The position numbers and the translations under genes were made by a program. Positions 1-7,206 of a stretch of DNA of 14,790 nt are shown here, in pieces. Source of the DNA: Kineosphaera sp039812485 (GTDB taxonomy: Bacteria > Actinomycetota > Actinomycetes > Actinomycetales > Dermatophilaceae); assembly GCA_039812485.1 (NCBI GenBank), contig JBDIAP010000096.1:1-14790 (forward strand), read 5' to 3'. The notes under the pieces are model-generated. The model was not told where the DNA came from. It ran no database searches and worked only from the letters and a program-made list of their open reading frames with translations. Every line of letters begins with the position of its first letter. Positions within the stretch are counted from its first letter, which is position 1.

Positions 1-1
1 C

Positions 2-820
2 GTCGCGGCCGCGCTCGGCGGTGCGATGACGCCGTGGGCGGGCGCCTCCGCGCACGCGGCGACCAGCCGCTACCGCGTCGTCTCGGCAGACGTCGCCTGC
101 CTGTGGCGGGAGCCGGCGGGCGCGGCGGCCGGTGGGCCCCGCGTGATCGACGCCCTCGCCGTGCGGGCGCGGCCCGACCTCGCGGGCTGGCTCCGTCGCC
201 TCGACGCCCAACCGGGGATCTCGGGTCGCCTCGGGCTCGTCGGCCGACTCGACACTCAGCTGCGGCGGGCCGAGCCGGTCATCGTCGTGCGCACCCGCGC
301 CGACGGCTGGACGCAGGTGCTCGCGCCGTGGCACCCGTGGGCGGACGACCCGCGCGGCTACCGCGGGTGGATCGCGCCGGGTCAGCTGTCGACGCGGGCG
401 TGGACGGGAGCGACCCGACGCGGGGTGCCGGTCGTCACCGCGCCGCGACGCCCGACGCGCTTCGTCGCGGCGGCCCGCTCCCTGACCGGGGTGCCGTATC
501 TGTGGGGTGGCACGACGCCGCTCGGTGTGGACTGCTCGGGGCTCGTGCTCTTCGCGGCCCGCGCCGTCGGCGTGCAGGTGCCCCGCGACGCCGACGACCA
601 GCTCGACGCAGCGACCCGCATCTCGATGCGGCGCGTCCGGGCCGGTGACCTGTACTTCTTCGCGCGGCCCGGCAAGCGGCCCCATCACGTCGGCATCGCG
701 ACGCGACCGGGCTACATGCTCAACGCGCCGCAGACGGGCACGACGGTGCGCGAGGAGCGCATCACCGGCGCGCGGGCCCGCACGCTCGTCGCGGCCGGGC
801 GGTTCGCCGGGCTGAGCTGA
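2..820 (+). CDS. Secreted NlpC/P60 family cysteine peptidase (5' end outside window)
   Basis: Probable cell-wall endopeptidase of the NlpC/P60 family, which usually cleaves D-Glu/mesoDAP-type bonds in peptidoglycan stem peptides. The frame is open from base 2. It begins with a hydrophobic Ala/Gly-rich stretch ending in ASAHA, which reads as the tail of a signal peptide. The ATG at 26 is therefore probably internal and the true start lies upstream of the window. Numbering from that ATG, residues about 15-125 look like an SH3-type binding region and the catalytic domain is about 145-264. The nucleophile is C170 in DCSG and the catalytic His is in HHVGIA (H221). The usual third polar residue is His in an 'IHAP' motif; here it is Asn (N233 in MLNAP), a variant that occurs in the family. 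The protein is complete at its C-terminus. The exact substrate cannot be read from the sequence. Confidence 0.88.
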   Translation, partial: VAAALGGAMTPWAGASAHAATSRYRVVSADVACLWREPAGAAAGGPRVIDALAVRARPDLAGWLRRLDAQPGISGRLGLVGRLDTQLRRAEPVIVVRTRADGWTQVLAPWHPWADDPRGYRGWIAPGQLSTRAWTGATRRGVPVVTAPRRPTRFVAAARSLTGVPYLWGGTTPLGVDCSGLVLFAARAVGVQVPRDADDQLDAATRISMRRVRAGDLYFFARPGKRPHHVGIATRPGYMLNAPQTGTTVREERITGARARTLVAAGRFAGLS

Positions 821-865
821 CCCCGCGCGGACGCGACGGCCGCGCAGGTCGGAGCTGGGGCTCGC

Positions 866-888
866 GAGAGCGCAGGGCTCTCTAGGAT
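866..888 (+). promoter_or_regulatory. Candidate promoter with operator-like inverted repeat upstream of the tyrosine phosphatase
   Basis: A perfect inverted repeat, GAGAGC (866-871), five bases, GCTCTC (877-882), directly abuts TAGGAT (883-888). TAGGAT matches the actinobacterial -10 consensus TANNNT. It ends six bases before the ATG at 895, the spacing expected for a leaderless transcript. The same bases also contain AGGA (884-887) seven bases before the ATG, so they could instead serve as a Shine-Dalgarno. No convincing -35 box is visible. The palindrome would sit in the -35/-10 spacer and could bind a repressor; that is inference. Confidence 0.45.
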
Positions 889-894
889 GGTGCG

Positions 895-1380
895 ATGGCT
901 TCCCCTTACCGCGTCTGCGTCGTCTGCTCGGGCAACATCTGTCGCTCGCCGATGGCGGAGTACGTGTTGCGGCAGGCGTTCGACGACGCGGGTCTCGGGG
1001 ACCGGGTGGAGGTCGACTCCGCGGGCACGGGCGCCTGGCACCTGGGTGACGGCGCCGACCCCCGCGCGCTGGCGGCGCTGCACGCGGCGGGTTACGACGG
1101 CAACGCCCACCGGGCGCGCCGCATCGAGGCCCACTGGCTCGGCGAACGCGACCTCGTGCTGTGCGCCGACGACGGTCACTTCCGGGCCGTGCAGCGACTG
1201 GCGCGCGGTCACGACGCCGACGTGAGGATGGTGCGGGAGTTCGACCCGGAGGCGGGTGACGACCTCGACCTCGCCGACCCCTACTACGGCTCCCACGACG
1301 ACTTCACCGAGTGCCTGCGCCAGATCCGGCGCTCCAGCGACGGCATCGTCGAGCACGTGCGTGCCGAGTTGGGCGCCTGA
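895..1380 (+). CDS. Low-molecular-weight protein tyrosine phosphatase
   Basis: Cytoplasmic phosphatase of the LMW-PTP family, 161 residues, the normal family length. The N-terminal P-loop is C11-SGNIC-R17-S, the family CX5R signature, in which Cys is the nucleophile and Arg binds phosphate. The general-acid loop is D128-P129-Y130-Y131 near the C-terminus, and the SAGTGAWH segment (about 42-49) is also typical. The ATG at 895 places the P-loop at residue 11, as in the family, and is preceded by AGGA/TAGGAT at a fitting distance. The gene follows the NlpC/P60 gene by 74 bases and is convergent with the large minus-strand gene, with a 27-base gap. Actinobacterial members may act on tyrosine-phosphorylated proteins or resemble secreted PtpA; no partner kinase is present here, so the physiological target is unknown. 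Single-copy, intact, no oddities. Confidence 0.92.
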   Translation: MASPYRVCVVCSGNICRSPMAEYVLRQAFDDAGLGDRVEVDSAGTGAWHLGDGADPRALAALHAAGYDGNAHRARRIEAHWLGERDLVLCADDGHFRAVQRLARGHDADVRMVREFDPEAGDDLDLADPYYGSHDDFTECLRQIRRSSDGIVEHVRAELGA

Positions 1381-1407
1381 CCTCAGCACCTGCTGGCGTG
1401 GGCCTCC

Positions 1408-4400
1408 TCACCCGGTCGACGTGACCCAGATCGGGGACGACCAGGCCATCTCGCCGTCGACGAGGATGAGCCGCGCATACGTGTAGCTGCTGCGCCCGAG
1501 CGCGTCGTCGTCGATGAAGGCCACGTCGAGGTCGCGGACGCCCAGGGATTCCAGCGCACCGATGCTCGGCTGGAAGCGCAGGCGACCCGGGACCGCGGCG
1601 TCGTCGCCCGATGGGTCGAGGTCGAGGCCACCCGAGGCGATCCCGTCGACGATCTCCCCGAGGGTGAGCGTGACGTCGCGCCCGCCGCACCGGGCGCGCA
1701 CGCGCGCCTCGCGCGGCCCGACGATGCTCACCTCGACGCAGCCGCGCTGAGCGCCGTAGGGCTCGCCGAAGCTGTAGGTCCGGTGCACCCACGTGACGCG
1801 CTCCGCGGAGGCCGACGTCACCTCCGGGCCGACGAACTCGGGCACGACGAGGCGGCCGCCGGTCACCGACAGGTCACCGTCCCAGTCCGTCGTCACGTCG
1901 GCCTCGCCCCACTCGAGGCGAGCGTCGACCCGCAACTCCCCGTCGATCGAGTCGCCCGCCACCGGGCGCACCGAATGGACGACCCGCCCGTCGCGGACGA
2001 GGTCGAGCCGGGCGATGTCGGCATACGCCTGGGCGTGGACCGTGAACTCGCGCGCCCGGGCCGACGACGGCCAGGCGACCTCCTCGCCCATGAGGTGATC
2101 GCCGAGCCGCAGGTCGACGACGACATCGCGGGTCGTCGCGGCGAACGTCCTCCGGGCATGGAGTCCCTCGAAGACGTCCCCGCGGCTCAGCGACGAGGCG
2201 AGCACCCCGACATAGCTGGCGCCGTGCCCGTGGTCGGAGGAGGCGATGAGCCCGAACCGGTGCCCGCGTTCCAGCCCGTCGAGCATGAACGTGCCGGTCG
2301 CGGTGCCGTCGCTGTACTGCCGGAAGCACGTGTCGGACTCGTAGTTGCCGCGGCACGCCTGGAAGACCTCGACGAGCCGGCTGAACCGCTCGTCGTAGTA
2401 GTCCCAGTCGTTGTGCACCATCGCGCTCCCCGGGTGGTGCGGAATCGTGATGGCCGGGAACTGCGGGTGCTGCGCGAGCCCCGCCCACAGCCCGGCGGGG
2501 TCGGTCGTGCCGTCGGCGAAGGCGGAGAAGATCGGCGCGCCGCGCTCGACGTCCCCGTAGATGACGTTCTGGTGCCCGCGCTGCGCCGACGTCCACTCGA
2601 ACCCGTAGAGGGGGACGAACCGGTCGGGCACGTGGAGCAGGTCGGCGATCTTCTGGATGCTCCACCACTGGTAGGCGGTCGAGTTCTCCGCGTGGTCGGT
2701 GACGGCCCAGAAGTCGTATTCGCAGACGTCCCAGGCGTACCGGTAGAAGTCCTCGAGCGAGGGCTCGTCACCGGAGGTGCACCGACTCACGAGGGAGTGC
2801 CGGTGCAGATCGCCCCAGTAGAGCGTGTAGTGACCGCTGCTCGTCGACACCCGATAGCGCTCGGGCCGGTCCGACCCGACCCAGCGCCGGGACTCCACGC
2901 GCCCCTGCGCGACGACCCGCGGCACGCCGGTCGAGGAGTCGGTCGCGCACGCCGCACCAGCGGACGCGAGGACATCGAGCACGACCTGGCCGGCGCCGTG
3001 CACGCCGTGCCAGATGACAGACCCGTGATGGTCGGCGAGGTAGGGGCACTCGCGCCCGCCGAACCCCTCGGTCCAGTGCAGCGCCCGGTCCAGGCGCCCG
3101 TCGCCCTGCGTCGCGAGCACGACCCCGGCGTCACCTGCCCCGAACCCGAGCGAGGCGTCGGCCAGGCTCACCTCCTCGAGCGTCGCGTCGGTGCCGGCCC
3201 AGGTGATCGGCGCGCCCCACCCCTGCGGCCCGAGCACCTGCGCGGCGGCCTCCCAGTAGTACGTCATGAGGGGCAGCTGCCGGTGCACCCGATACCCGAC
3301 GACGAGCCCGCCGTCGGCGGTCGCGACGAGCTTGGGCAGCGCGGACGGCACGACGTCGAGCCCGGGCGCGAGCTCCCCGGGAGCCTCGTGCAGCCTGACC
3401 CCGGGCTCTTCGGCGCCGCCGCTGGCCGGCACCTCCTCGACGCCCACGACCCGCAGCGAGGCGCTGACCTCCGGCAACAACTCCGGCGGCACGGAGTCGC
3501 CCGGCGCGCGCATCCCGTCCTGGGCCGCGGTCGGGTCGGCCTTCGTGTCGGGGCGCGCGATGAGCCGCGTCGGCCCACTCGCCCCGTGCCCGGTCACCGT
3601 GATGACGTCGAACGCGCACCACAGCCGCCCGTCGCCGGTCACCGCGAGGCTCGGATGCAGCGCGTAGTCGGTGCCGCCCGTCAGCACGTGGACCGGCCCC
3701 CACGTCTCGCCGCGCCGGCGGCGCAGCCCGATCGCGTAGCGCCCCTCGACATACTCGGCCCACGCATAGGCGGCCCCGTCGGCCGTCGCGGCGATCGCCG
3801 GGTCCCACACGTTCGGCTCGACCCCCTCGGTGACGAGCAGCGTCGGCCCCCACTCGCCGGCGGAGGCATCCGCCGAGTCGGCAGCCCGCCGCCGCGAGTA
3901 GATCGAGAAGCGCCCGTCGTTGCGCCCCTGCCACACGACCTCGAGCGACCCGTCGGCGTGGGTGACGACCTCCTGGTTGAAGGACGGGTCGTCGGTCGTG
4001 CTCACCTGCTCCGGGGCCGACCAGGCGTCGCGGTCGTGGCGACTGGCCCACACCGCGACGTGGGCGCCGTCGCGGCGCCCGAAGAACACCCACGCGTCGC
4101 CCGCGCCGTCGATCGCCGCGACCGGCCGGAAGACGTCGGCGAGCTGCGGCAGCACCGCCGTCGGCGGGCCGTCGTCGAGGCGCGCCACGAGCCGGTCGCC
4201 CTCGCCGTCGACCCACTCCAGCCACGTCAGCAACGTCCGCCCCGCACCGGTCGCCACGCTCGGCCGCGCGGCGTGGTGGCTGTCGGCGATCGCCTCGGCG
4301 CGTTGCCGCCGCTGCCCCGGCAGGGGCGCCGCCTCGTCGAGGATCGCCGCGGCGCGCGCGATCTGCGCCGGGATCTGCCCCGCCCCCTCGTCGACCCACA

Positions 4401-4665
4401 TGTAGCGCAACGGATCCGGGTCGAGCGACGCGACGGTCGGCACGGTGTCGAGGCAGGCGTCGATGGCCGCGGCGAGCCGGTGGTTGAAGGCGAGCACGAG
4501 GTCGAGGTCGGCGCGCTGGGCCGGCGTGTACTCCCCCGTGTGGTGATCCGCCGAGCAGCCGTGCGCGTGGCCATGCCCATGCCCATGAGCGGCCCCGTGG
4601 TGCCGATCAGCGGGCCCATGAGTGTGCCCATGAACGTGCCCATGCTCGTGACCCGGAGTGTGCAT
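1408..4665 (-). CDS. His-rich, beta-propeller plus PHP/DUF3604-like metallohydrolase, 1085 aa
   Basis: Large protein of unknown physiological role. I chose ATG 4665 over the in-frame start at 4728 because AGGTGG (4677-4672) sits six bases upstream. Residues 2-42 contain 16 histidines, mostly in HG/GH repeats, plus C37: an apparent metal-binding tail. A helical stretch follows (about 46-125). Residues about 130-590 contain repeated blades of the form 'P-S/A-x-A...DG...W...R', suggesting a sialidase/BNR-like propeller. The region from about 613 to 860 resembles the PHP-type DUF3604 domain. It has Y616-WGDL-H621-R-H623, D657-H658, H743-H744 in PHHPG and D811-H812-G-H814 in SSDHGHG, matching the metal-ligand motifs of PHP phosphoesterases. 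The last 220 residues are beta-rich. No signal peptide or membrane segment is seen, so it is probably cytosolic. A metal-dependent hydrolase is likely; the substrate cannot be named. It is single and unlinked in function to its neighbours. Confidence 0.8.
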   Translation of the reverse strand: MHTPGHEHGHVHGHTHGPADRHHGAAHGHGHGHAHGCSADHHTGEYTPAQRADLDLVLAFNHRLAAAIDACLDTVPTVASLDPDPLRYMWVDEGAGQIPAQIARAAAILDEAAPLPGQRRQRAEAIADSHHAARPSVATGAGRTLLTWLEWVDGEGDRLVARLDDGPPTAVLPQLADVFRPVAAIDGAGDAWVFFGRRDGAHVAVWASRHDRDAWSAPEQVSTTDDPSFNQEVVTHADGSLEVVWQGRNDGRFSIYSRRRAADSADASAGEWGPTLLVTEGVEPNVWDPAIAATADGAAYAWAEYVEGRYAIGLRRRRGETWGPVHVLTGGTDYALHPSLAVTGDGRLWCAFDVITVTGHGASGPTRLIARPDTKADPTAAQDGMRAPGDSVPPELLPEVSASLRVVGVEEVPASGGAEEPGVRLHEAPGELAPGLDVVPSALPKLVATADGGLVVGYRVHRQLPLMTYYWEAAAQVLGPQGWGAPITWAGTDATLEEVSLADASLGFGAGDAGVVLATQGDGRLDRALHWTEGFGGRECPYLADHHGSVIWHGVHGAGQVVLDVLASAGAACATDSSTGVPRVVAQGRVESRRWVGSDRPERYRVSTSSGHYTLYWGDLHRHSLVSRCTSGDEPSLEDFYRYAWDVCEYDFWAVTDHAENSTAYQWWSIQKIADLLHVPDRFVPLYGFEWTSAQRGHQNVIYGDVERGAPIFSAFADGTTDPAGLWAGLAQHPQFPAITIPHHPGSAMVHNDWDYYDERFSRLVEVFQACRGNYESDTCFRQYSDGTATGTFMLDGLERGHRFGLIASSDHGHGASYVGVLASSLSRGDVFEGLHARRTFAATTRDVVVDLRLGDHLMGEEVAWPSSARAREFTVHAQAYADIARLDLVRDGRVVHSVRPVAGDSIDGELRVDARLEWGEADVTTDWDGDLSVTGGRLVVPEFVGPEVTSASAERVTWVHRTYSFGEPYGAQRGCVEVSIVGPREARVRARCGGRDVTLTLGEIVDGIASGGLDLDPSGDDAAVPGRLRFQPSIGALESLGVRDLDVAFIDDDALGRSSYTYARLILVDGEMAWSSPIWVTSTG

Positions 4666-4671
4666 CGTCGT

Positions 4672-4677
4672 CCACCT
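4672..4677 (-). promoter_or_regulatory. Ribosome binding site fixing the start of the His-rich metallohydrolase
   Basis: On the minus strand AGGTGG occupies 4677-4672, followed by six bases and ATG at 4665-4663. This is the only good Shine-Dalgarno near the N-terminus and it excludes the longer reading from 4728, whose extra 21 residues are Arg/Ala-rich and look like upstream DNA. Confidence 0.7.
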
Positions 4678-4831
4678 CGATCCTGCGCCCTGCCTGACCC
4701 GCCGACCGCGCGGAGCTGCCGCGGTCATCCCCGCACCTTCTCACCCCGCGACCGGCCGCGCGGCGCGGATCGCCGGGACCACCCGCGTCATCGGGCCGGT
4801 CCGCCTCCCGGCGTCACGGCCCTGGCGCACG

Positions 4832-4870
4832 TAGGATCGGGGCGGGATCCGATCGCACACCGAAGGGGGA
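4832..4870 (+). promoter_or_regulatory. Candidate -10 box and Shine-Dalgarno for the DMT transporter
   Basis: In the divergent 4666-4870 interval, TAGGAT at 4832-4837 repeats the -10 sequence seen before the tyrosine phosphatase. It is followed 25 bases later by AAGGGGGA (4863-4870). No clear -35 is visible. Together they predict translation starting near 4871-4880, where the reading frame has only GTC, GTC, GCC and ACC codons (see the transporter entry). The TAG of the box is also the in-frame stop that bounds the frame upstream. Nothing else was recognised in this interval. Confidence 0.45.
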
Positions 4871-4942
4871 GTCGTCGCCACCGTCGTCCTGCTCGCGCTC
4901 GCCTCGACGACCTGTGCGGCGATCTCGACAGTCCTCAAACAC

Positions 4943-5764
4943 ATGTCGGCCAACCGCCCGGTCACGCCGGTCTTCGGCGGGCGGGCGCACCAGACGATCG
5001 AGCGGATGATCGCGAACCCGCTCTTCCTCCTCGCGCTCCTCGTCGACGCGGCAGCGGTCGCCCTCCAGATCCTCGCGCTGCGCAACGGCGACCTCTCGAC
5101 GGTCCAGCCGATCCTCACGATGGCCCTCGTCATCAGTCTGGCGCTCGACCACATCGTCGCGCGCACCCGCATCACCGGCGGCGAGATGCTGTGGTCGGCC
5201 ACCCTCGTCGCGGGGCTCGTGCTCTTCCTCGCGTCCTCGGGAGCGACGACCCCGCACCGGGGGCTCGACATCGGCCTGCGCACCCCGGGCTTCATCCTCG
5301 CCGGCGTCGCAATCGTCTCGTGGTCGATCGCGCTCGTGGCGACCCGCCGCGCCAAGAACACGATCCGCGCCCGGACAATGGCGGTCGGGGTGGCCGCGAT
5401 CTACGCGACGACGGCTGCGCTCATCAAGTCCTCGACGCGCATCTACGACACGATGGGCATGGTCGAGCTCGTGAAGTCGTGGCAGCTGTGGACCCTCGTC
5501 GTGCTCGCCGCGATCGCCCTCGTCCTTAACCAGCACGTCTTCTCGATGGCGCCGCTGCACGTCACGCTGCCGGTCATCGCCTCACTCGACCCCCTCTTCA
5601 GCGTCGTCATCGGGCGCGCCGTCTTCGACGAGAAGCTGCTCGCGACGCCGTGGGCCATCGTCGTCGAGACGATCGGGCTCGTCATGCTCCTGCTCGGGGT
5701 CGTGCGCCTGAGCCGCTCCCAGGCGGTGGCCGAGGCCGGCGCCCACCCGGCCGCGCACCCCTGA
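4943..5764 (+). CDS. DMT/EamA-type membrane transporter, true start probably near 4871
   Basis: Integral membrane protein of the drug/metabolite transporter superfamily type; substrate unknown. From ATG 4943 there are 273 residues with about eight hydrophobic helices. Approximate positions are 24-46, 54-72, 80-98, 113-133, 143-163, 180-200, 208-229 and 236-254. The second half carries the family-typical L-P-V-I-A-S-L-D-P-L stretch (about 210-219), resembling the EamA domain end. ATG 4943 is the first canonical start in the frame. However, the frame is open upstream to 4835, and codons 4871-4942 encode a good extra helix (VVATVVLLALASTTCAAIST) preceded by a Shine-Dalgarno. The real protein therefore probably has nine to ten helices and either an unusual start codon or a start lost by mutation or sequencing error. 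It is divergent from the His-rich hydrolase and convergent with cdhB (11-base gap). Membership in the superfamily is likely; the role is open. Confidence 0.8.
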   Translation: MSANRPVTPVFGGRAHQTIERMIANPLFLLALLVDAAAVALQILALRNGDLSTVQPILTMALVISLALDHIVARTRITGGEMLWSATLVAGLVLFLASSGATTPHRGLDIGLRTPGFILAGVAIVSWSIALVATRRAKNTIRARTMAVGVAAIYATTAALIKSSTRIYDTMGMVELVKSWQLWTLVVLAAIALVLNQHVFSMAPLHVTLPVIASLDPLFSVVIGRAVFDEKLLATPWAIVVETIGLVMLLLGVVRLSRSQAVAEAGAHPAAHP

Positions 5765-5803
5765 GCCGGCGCCGGTCAGCGCACACTGATCCGGCGCCCG
5801 GCT
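5764..5803. terminator. Hairpin between the convergent ends of the DMT gene and cdhB
   Basis: AGCCGGCGCCGG (5764-5775) can pair with CCGGCGCCCGGCT (5791-5803) with one bulged C. An inner TCAG (5776-5779) pairs with CTGA (5786-5789) around a six-base loop. The structure spans the gap between the two stop codons and the last codons of cdhB. It could act as a two-way terminator between convergent genes. There is no T-run on either side, so intrinsic termination is not assured. Confidence 0.4.
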
Positions 5804-6225
5804 TCCGTCGGCGGCTCGACCCGCAGGGCGTCGAGGCGGCCCGCGATGTCGTCGGGGAACGGCGTGGAGCGCGCATCCGCACCGCCGACGACGTGGAGCA
5901 TGAGCACCTCTTCGGTCGCCCGCAGCCGCCCGTCGACCCACAGCTCGTGCCACAGCCAGAGCGTCTTGGCGCCGCGCCCGATGACGGTGCTGCGGACCTC
6001 GAGCGTGGCCCCGGGCGGGATCTGGTCGAGGTAGCGGACGTGCGCCTCGACCGTGTAGAGCGAGGTGCCGGTCTCGTCGAGATACTCCGGAGTCATCCCG
6101 ATCTGGGCCATGACCGCGTCCGTCGCGTGCCCGAAGACGAGCACGTAGTAGCCCTCGGACAGGTGCCCGTTGTAGTCGATCCACTCCGGGCGCAGCGGCT
6201 CGGACCAGGGGGCGAGCTCGCTCAC
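5776..6225 (-). CDS. cdhB: Hot-dog fold thioesterase, probable betainyl-CoA thioesterase
   Basis: Predicted to hydrolyse betainyl-CoA to glycine betaine and CoA, the last step of the L-carnitine dehydrogenase pathway. The 149-residue protein matches the single-domain 4HBT hot-dog family in length. It carries W15-I-D17-Y-N19-G-H21, the D-x-N-G-H active-site pattern, on the first strand/helix. Downstream come typical 'VEAHVRYLDQIPPG' and 'LWLWHELW' strand segments. I chose GTG 6225 because it gives a four-base GTGA overlap with the cdhA stop codon, implying translational coupling; the frame is open much further upstream only as a shadow of cdhA. The family assignment is secure. The betainyl-CoA specificity is inferred from position right after cdhA and cdhC, the arrangement known for the Pseudomonas aeruginosa cdh genes. 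In some bacteria this domain is fused to the dehydrogenase; here it is separate. It is the last gene of the minus-strand array. Confidence 0.82.
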   Translation of the reverse strand: MSELAPWSEPLRPEWIDYNGHLSEGYYVLVFGHATDAVMAQIGMTPEYLDETGTSLYTVEAHVRYLDQIPPGATLEVRSTVIGRGAKTLWLWHELWVDGRLRATEEVLMLHVVGGADARSTPFPDDIAGRLDALRVEPPTEAGRRISVR

Positions 6226-7196
6226 GTCAGGCGTCCGGTGGCGCGCAGGACGGCGATGAGCTTGGCGTCGCGCTCCTTGACGAGATCGGTGATCGAGCGG
6301 TCGCCGGCCTCCTCCTCGCACCCGGCGACGACGGCGTCGCGCAGCTCGGTGGTGAGCTCCGGCGCGTCGAGCCGGGTCCACGGGGAGAGCAGCGAGGGCC
6401 CGAAGTGGTCGAGCATGTGGGCCATGCCGCCCGGCCCGCCGGCGAGGTGGAAGGTGAGCATCGGCCCGTGGAAGGCCCAGCGCAGCCCCGGCCCGTCGAC
6501 GATCGAGGCGTCGATCTGCTCCACGGTGGCCTCGCCGTTGGCGACCATGTGCAGGGCCTCGCGCCACAGCGCCTCCTGGAGGCGGTTGGCGACGAAGCCG
6601 GGCACCTCGCGGTCCATCGTGATGACGGACTTGCCGGCGAGCGTGAAGAACTCCGAGGTCCAGGCCACGACCTGCGGTGAGGTCCGCGGGCTGCCGACGA
6701 CCTCGACGAGCGGGATGAGGTAGGGCGGGTTGAAGGGGTGCCCGACGACGAACCGCTCCGGATGCGTCGTCAGCGTGTCCATCTCGCTCATCCCGTAGCC
6801 CGAGGTCGAGGACGAGACGACGACGTCGACCGGGGTCGCCTCGTCGATCTGCGCGAGGAGCGGGCGCTTGAGATCGAGCGACTCCGGGGCGCTCTCCTGG
6901 ACGAAGTCCGCCTCCCCGACCGCGTCGGCGAGGGTCTCGCACACGACGAGCCGGTCCGGGCTCGCGCCGTCGACCAGGCCGATCTCGGTGAGCGCCGGCC
7001 ACGCCGCGTCGACGAGCGCCGTGAGCCGCTGCGCCGCGTCGGGCGCCGGGTCGTAGGCGCGCACGTCGTAGCCGCGGGACAGGAAGTAGGCGACCCAGCC
7101 GCCGCCGATCGTGCCGGCGCCGATGCAGGCGACGGTCCTGACATCTGCAGGTGCCACGCGCGCCTTCTCAGCCCCTGTCATCTCAACCCCTGTCAT
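6222..7196 (-). CDS. cdhA: L-carnitine 3-dehydrogenase
   Basis: Predicted NAD-dependent oxidation of L-carnitine to 3-dehydrocarnitine (EC 1.1.1.108) in the cytoplasm. The 324 residues follow the 3-hydroxyacyl-CoA dehydrogenase fold. The Rossmann motif is G26-A-G28-T-I-G31-G with an acidic residue (D49 in AYDP) at the end of the second strand, favouring NAD. Also present are the S-S-S-T-S-G segment (128-133), catalytic H153 in GHPFNPP and N204 in GFVANRLQEAL. The C-terminal segment with GPGLRWAFHGP and FHLAGGPGG is characteristic of the carnitine dehydrogenase/lambda-crystallin branch rather than fatty-acid oxidation enzymes. It lies between cdhC (one base after that stop) and cdhB (four-base overlap). 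Two in-frame ATGs, 7196 and 7181, sit in two copies of a 15-base tandem repeat, each with its own AGGGG; the shorter form would be 319 residues. A paralogous hydroxyacid substrate cannot be excluded, but cdhB and cdhC beside it make carnitine the best reading. Confidence 0.88.
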   Translation of the reverse strand: MTGVEMTGAEKARVAPADVRTVACIGAGTIGGGWVAYFLSRGYDVRAYDPAPDAAQRLTALVDAAWPALTEIGLVDGASPDRLVVCETLADAVGEADFVQESAPESLDLKRPLLAQIDEATPVDVVVSSSTSGYGMSEMDTLTTHPERFVVGHPFNPPYLIPLVEVVGSPRTSPQVVAWTSEFFTLAGKSVITMDREVPGFVANRLQEALWREALHMVANGEATVEQIDASIVDGPGLRWAFHGPMLTFHLAGGPGGMAHMLDHFGPSLLSPWTRLDAPELTTELRDAVVAGCEEEAGDRSITDLVKERDAKLIAVLRATGRLT

Positions 7197-7206
7197 CTCA
7201 ACCCCT
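7172..7206. repeat. 15-base tandem duplication covering the cdhC stop and cdhA start
   Basis: The unit CCCCTGTCATCTCAA on the plus strand occurs at 7172-7186 and 7187-7201, followed by a third partial CCCCT (7202-7206). On the minus strand each copy reads AGGGGTTGAGATGAC or nearly so, containing a purine-rich AGGGG five bases before an ATG. Fifteen bases equal five codons, so both ATGs are in the cdhA frame. The copies are identical, which suggests a recent slippage event. Confidence 0.9.

Noticed and set aside
821..850. GCGCGG (825-830) and CCGCGC (840-845) as a terminator after the NlpC/P60 gene
   Set aside because: A six-base GC stem without a T-run is expected by chance in DNA this GC-rich.
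4560..4660. Repeats of CCATG/CCCATG that look like a microsatellite or regulatory repeat
   Set aside because: They are explained by His-Gly codons of the histidine-rich tail on the minus strand. Slippage is possible, but no separate element is needed.
1783..5529. A 1248-codon open frame on the plus strand opposite the His-rich metallohydrolase
   Set aside because: It is Arg/Pro/Val/Asp-rich, antisense to a gene with clear motifs, and runs through the divergent promoter region into the DMT gene. This is a typical shadow frame of GC-rich DNA.
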